This document shows positions 49,451 to 52,219 of a DNA stretch of 52,219 nt, piece by piece (the first letter of the stretch is position 1; each line of letters starts with the position of its first letter). This DNA is from an uncultured Paraglaciecola sp. (GTDB lineage: Bacteria; Pseudomonadota; Gammaproteobacteria; Enterobacterales; Alteromonadaceae), in NCBI RefSeq assembly GCF_913020055.1, contig NZ_CAJWCF010000019.1, positions 1-52,219 on the forward strand. Direction: 5' to 3'. The notes under the pieces are model-generated. The model had not been told where the DNA came from and made no database searches. It saw only the letters and a program-made list of their open reading frames with translations. Made by a program: the position numbers and the translations under genes.

Positions 49451-52153
49451 CTATTCTATTAAACCTAAACGACGTCCTTCTGCCAGTGCTTCTGTTCTTG
49501 AGCGCACACCAAGTTTTTCATAGGCCCGGCGTAGATGCCATTTTACCGTATTAACTGATAGAAATATTTTTTCGGCAATCTGATCATTTTTAAGCCCTTC
49601 ACCTACCAGGGTAATAATCTCTAGTTCACGCTCTGATAGCTCGTCATTAATAACTTGAATTTTCGGATCTGTGCGAACATTTACTCCAGATGCCTCAAGT
49701 AATAAATAGCAATAATCTTTACGCTTTTTATTAGCAACCTTTGGGTTATCTAGCCATTGTTGATATAATGTTGATAGCATTTTAATAAGCTCACTACCTT
49801 CGTCAATTATGCTGCGAACGGCTCCCATTTCAGCGGCAAGATCAATGGCATCGGCCAATATTGCGAGCCCCTGATCATGCTGGCCTGTTTTATAGTGAGC
49901 TAATGCATTAAGGTTTAATAGGATAAGCAGGCGACATGGCCTATTTTTCGCCAGATCTATCAATATGGTCAATTGTGAGATGGCGTTACTTATATCGTCA
50001 GTATAAATAGCTATTCGCAATGCGTTTATATTGGGTGCATTGTTGTGTTCAGCAGCGTTTAAATAGCCATCAGGAGACACAAATGTTCCGTCAATATTGG
50101 TTTTCTCAGCAAATACCTTAGCAGAATCAATTTCACCTTTGCATAGTGCAAACCGTACCCTTTCCCAGCGAACATCTCTGAGCATTCTTGGCATAGGCCA
50201 ACTTAAAGCGGCGACTTCGCCATCTTCCAAGAAACCATAAGCCTGGTGAAAGTGTCCTGTAACAAAGGCGATTCTTGCTTGCGTTATATAAGCGGCTATC
50301 ACCATATCGGGTGCAGTATTGTTCGCCGCATTGGAAAAATATTTATCGAGCAATACCTGAGCTTGATCAAGTAAATTTAGCTCATACAACAGCTCTACTT
50401 CAAAGCCATTGGTAACAGATTTAGCAACCTCGCAAGCGGCCTGAGGATCATCATAACGCCTATAGTCTTCTCCCAAACCAATATCGTAAAAACGTTCTTT
50501 TGCTTGGAGCAGTTTTCCTTGATGTTTTGCTTGCATTGCTCCCATCATGTCGGCGTATGCCAGACCGAAGCAACTACCTGATTTTAAGTGGGCGGCGCGA
50601 GCCTTTAATTGATATTGATGAGCGACTTCAATTTGATTGAAGCACATTTTTGCGTAGCTGATAATGTTGGCTAGCACGCCTCGTTCGAAGTGGCTCTTTT
50701 CACATAAATTTGGCAGCTGTTGCTCTGCCAACTCGGCGGCTCGTGGAATTTTATCTTTGATCACTAAGAACAAGCACTCGAATGTCGTTAAGGTCGAAAT
50801 AAATTGTTTACTACAGTTTTTTGTATTTACAATCTCACGAAGCTGTTGTAACCGTTCTTGAGCAGCATCCATTTCGTGGAGAAAAATATGTGACCAGCAC
50901 AAACTGGTCAATAACATTGGCGTTTCAATGGTGTGCAATTTAGATATTTGAGCGGCTAAAGCCGTTAATGTTTTAAGCTGTCCTTGGTTAACCAAATCTT
51001 GACTTGATTGCTCTAATATATTTGCAGCCAAAACTGGATTACTTGCCGCAACAGCATGATGAATCGCCTCGAGTTGATAATTTTTTTCATTGAACCAAAC
51101 CGCAGCTTGATGGTGTAATTTAGCCACTTTTTGTGGAATTAACTGTTTAAGTTTTTTAAGTAAAAATTGACGAAACAACTTATGGAGTCTAAACCAATGA
51201 CGTTGCATATCAAGAGGTTGCATAAATAAGCCTTTTTCACAAAAACTTTCTAGTTGAGTTTGTGCGCCTGGCTCACCGGTTAACGCTTCACATAACGAGT
51301 TATTACAGCGATCTAATATGGCTATTTTTAACAAAAACAACTGCTGCTCCGTTCCTAAATGACGAAATACTTCCTCGGCTAGGAAATTGGTAATTTCATC
51401 GACTTCGCCTGTAATATTTTCAACCCAATCATGGGCATCTTCAATGCGAGGAAAACAAAGCATCGCCAAACGAATTCCGGCAATCCATCCTTCAGTTTTT
51501 TCAATAAGTTTTATAGCAATTGATTCATTGAACGACCCGGATAATTTTAATTCACCAAGCTGAGTTGCCTCAGTGGTGCTGAATTTTAATTCAAGATCAC
51601 TAAGTTCAAATATATCGTTGTTCAGCTTTAATTTTGTTAAGCCCCAATCTGGCTTAGTGCGGCTTGCGATGACTAGTTGTTTTCCCTGTGGTATTCGTTG
51701 TTGTAACATAGACAATAAACGCATCGATTCAGGGTTTGTTATAACCTCAAATTCATCAATAAATAATACACTGGGTGCTCCTTTATTTGATAGTAGGTTT
51801 GATAGAATCCCAGCGTGCCAGTTAGTCACTTTACGCAAATCTTTTAGGGGATGGTACTCGTTGCTGTTTTTGTTCAATAGGTGATGTAAATAATAAAAAA
51901 GTCGTCCAGAGTCGTTATCATCATCATCAAGAGTGAGCCAGGCAGAGTTGATATTTTGTTGTTGCAGATATTGATGCCATTGAGACATTAACGTTGATTT
52001 TCCATATCCTGCCGAAGCGGTCAGAAGTACAAGTTTCTTGTCATGATTTTGCTGGTATAGCTCTATTAATCGCTGACGCTCAAGCAAATTCGTCCCCCAG
52101 GGAACGGGCGGGCTTATCTTGGTTTCCAACATATAATTGTCGTTTAAGTTCAT
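49451..52153 (-). CDS. MalT-like ATP-dependent LuxR-family regulator
   Basis: 900 residues with the MalT (STAND/LAL) layout: ETKISPPVPWGTNLLERQRL at the N terminus, Walker A ASAGYGKSTLM (about residue 48), Walker B FIDEFE, a winged-helix and a long helical-repeat region (about 350-820), and a C-terminal LuxR helix-turn-helix (LSERELEIITLVGEGLKNDQIAEKIFLSVNTVKWHLRRAYEKL). It is a transcriptional activator probably switched by ATP and a small inducer; the genes it controls are not in view. Length matches MalT (about 900), but I would not call it malT without the maltose genes. Confidence 0.9.
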   Translation of the reverse strand: MNLNDNYMLETKISPPVPWGTNLLERQRLIELYQQNHDKKLVLLTASAGYGKSTLMSQWHQYLQQQNINSAWLTLDDDDNDSGRLFYYLHHLLNKNSNEYHPLKDLRKVTNWHAGILSNLLSNKGAPSVLFIDEFEVITNPESMRLLSMLQQRIPQGKQLVIASRTKPDWGLTKLKLNNDIFELSDLELKFSTTEATQLGELKLSGSFNESIAIKLIEKTEGWIAGIRLAMLCFPRIEDAHDWVENITGEVDEITNFLAEEVFRHLGTEQQLFLLKIAILDRCNNSLCEALTGEPGAQTQLESFCEKGLFMQPLDMQRHWFRLHKLFRQFLLKKLKQLIPQKVAKLHHQAAVWFNEKNYQLEAIHHAVAASNPVLAANILEQSSQDLVNQGQLKTLTALAAQISKLHTIETPMLLTSLCWSHIFLHEMDAAQERLQQLREIVNTKNCSKQFISTLTTFECLFLVIKDKIPRAAELAEQQLPNLCEKSHFERGVLANIISYAKMCFNQIEVAHQYQLKARAAHLKSGSCFGLAYADMMGAMQAKHQGKLLQAKERFYDIGLGEDYRRYDDPQAACEVAKSVTNGFEVELLYELNLLDQAQVLLDKYFSNAANNTAPDMVIAAYITQARIAFVTGHFHQAYGFLEDGEVAALSWPMPRMLRDVRWERVRFALCKGEIDSAKVFAEKTNIDGTFVSPDGYLNAAEHNNAPNINALRIAIYTDDISNAISQLTILIDLAKNRPCRLLILLNLNALAHYKTGQHDQGLAILADAIDLAAEMGAVRSIIDEGSELIKMLSTLYQQWLDNPKVANKKRKDYCYLLLEASGVNVRTDPKIQVINDELSERELEIITLVGEGLKNDQIAEKIFLSVNTVKWHLRRAYEKLGVRSRTEALAEGRRLGLIE

Positions 52154-52219
52154 ATTTTTAATTATTATTTTTAATGGCTATGTTTGTATTAACTGTTGTT
52201 GAACACTAAACATACTGTT

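Overview
The window looks like chromosomal DNA of a marine gammaproteobacterium of the Alteromonadales (Alteromonadaceae, perhaps Paraglaciecola/Glaciecola-like). I infer this from moderately AT-rich DNA, the clpA-infA-bpt-aat-trxB neighbourhood, a YfbV (UPF0208) protein, a gloB/yafS pair, and the style of the TonB-dependent receptor, BlaI/M56 and RND efflux genes. The taxon is inference from memory, not from a search.

Layout. 1-12.1 kb is mostly core: the ATP-dependent unfoldase ClpA, IF-1 and both aminoacyl-tRNA-protein transferases (a compact N-degron cluster), thioredoxin reductase, YfbV, SprT, a thioesterase, SppA and FadH. 12.2-18.1 kb is a leftward tolC/adaptor/RND efflux operon whose pump gene carries a frameshift caused by a 5-bp tandem duplication. 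18.3-20.7 kb is a BlaI / M56 peptidase-TonB / lipoprotein operon preceded by two BlaI-type operators. 20.9-28.3 kb holds a cold-shock protein, LpxH, PpiB, CysS, a small membrane methyltransferase, a voltage-sensor-like membrane protein, MltD and GloB, then YafS.

The most interesting region is 29.2-42.9 kb. Almost every gene there fits zinc acquisition: an ABC ATPase and FtsX-like permease (ZrgB/ZrgC-like), two DUF3299 proteins, a small secreted protein, a COG0523 GTPase, two MerC-like membrane proteins, a DUF2796 (ZrgA-like) His-rich protein, a Zur-like Fur-family regulator and a TonB-dependent receptor with four His/Asp/Glu-rich loops. A PhoX-like phosphatase and an unusual nuclease/phosphatase-HAD fusion are embedded in it. 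Three divergent promoter regions carry matches to a TGTTATA-N-TATAACA Zur box. The block is bracketed by a 305-bp direct repeat: the true 3' end of metG on the right and a displaced, about 94% identical copy of the metG 3' end on the left. That is the arrangement expected if the block was inserted at the 3' end of metG, and it could allow recombinational loss or amplification of the block. No integrase is visible.

42.7-52.2 kb contains metG, dcd, a flavin reductase-like protein, an AraC regulator divergent from a secreted YHS protein, tRNA-Pro(GGG), a heavily decayed AraC-family pseudogene, a small possible transposase remnant, and a large MalT-like LuxR regulator at the right edge.
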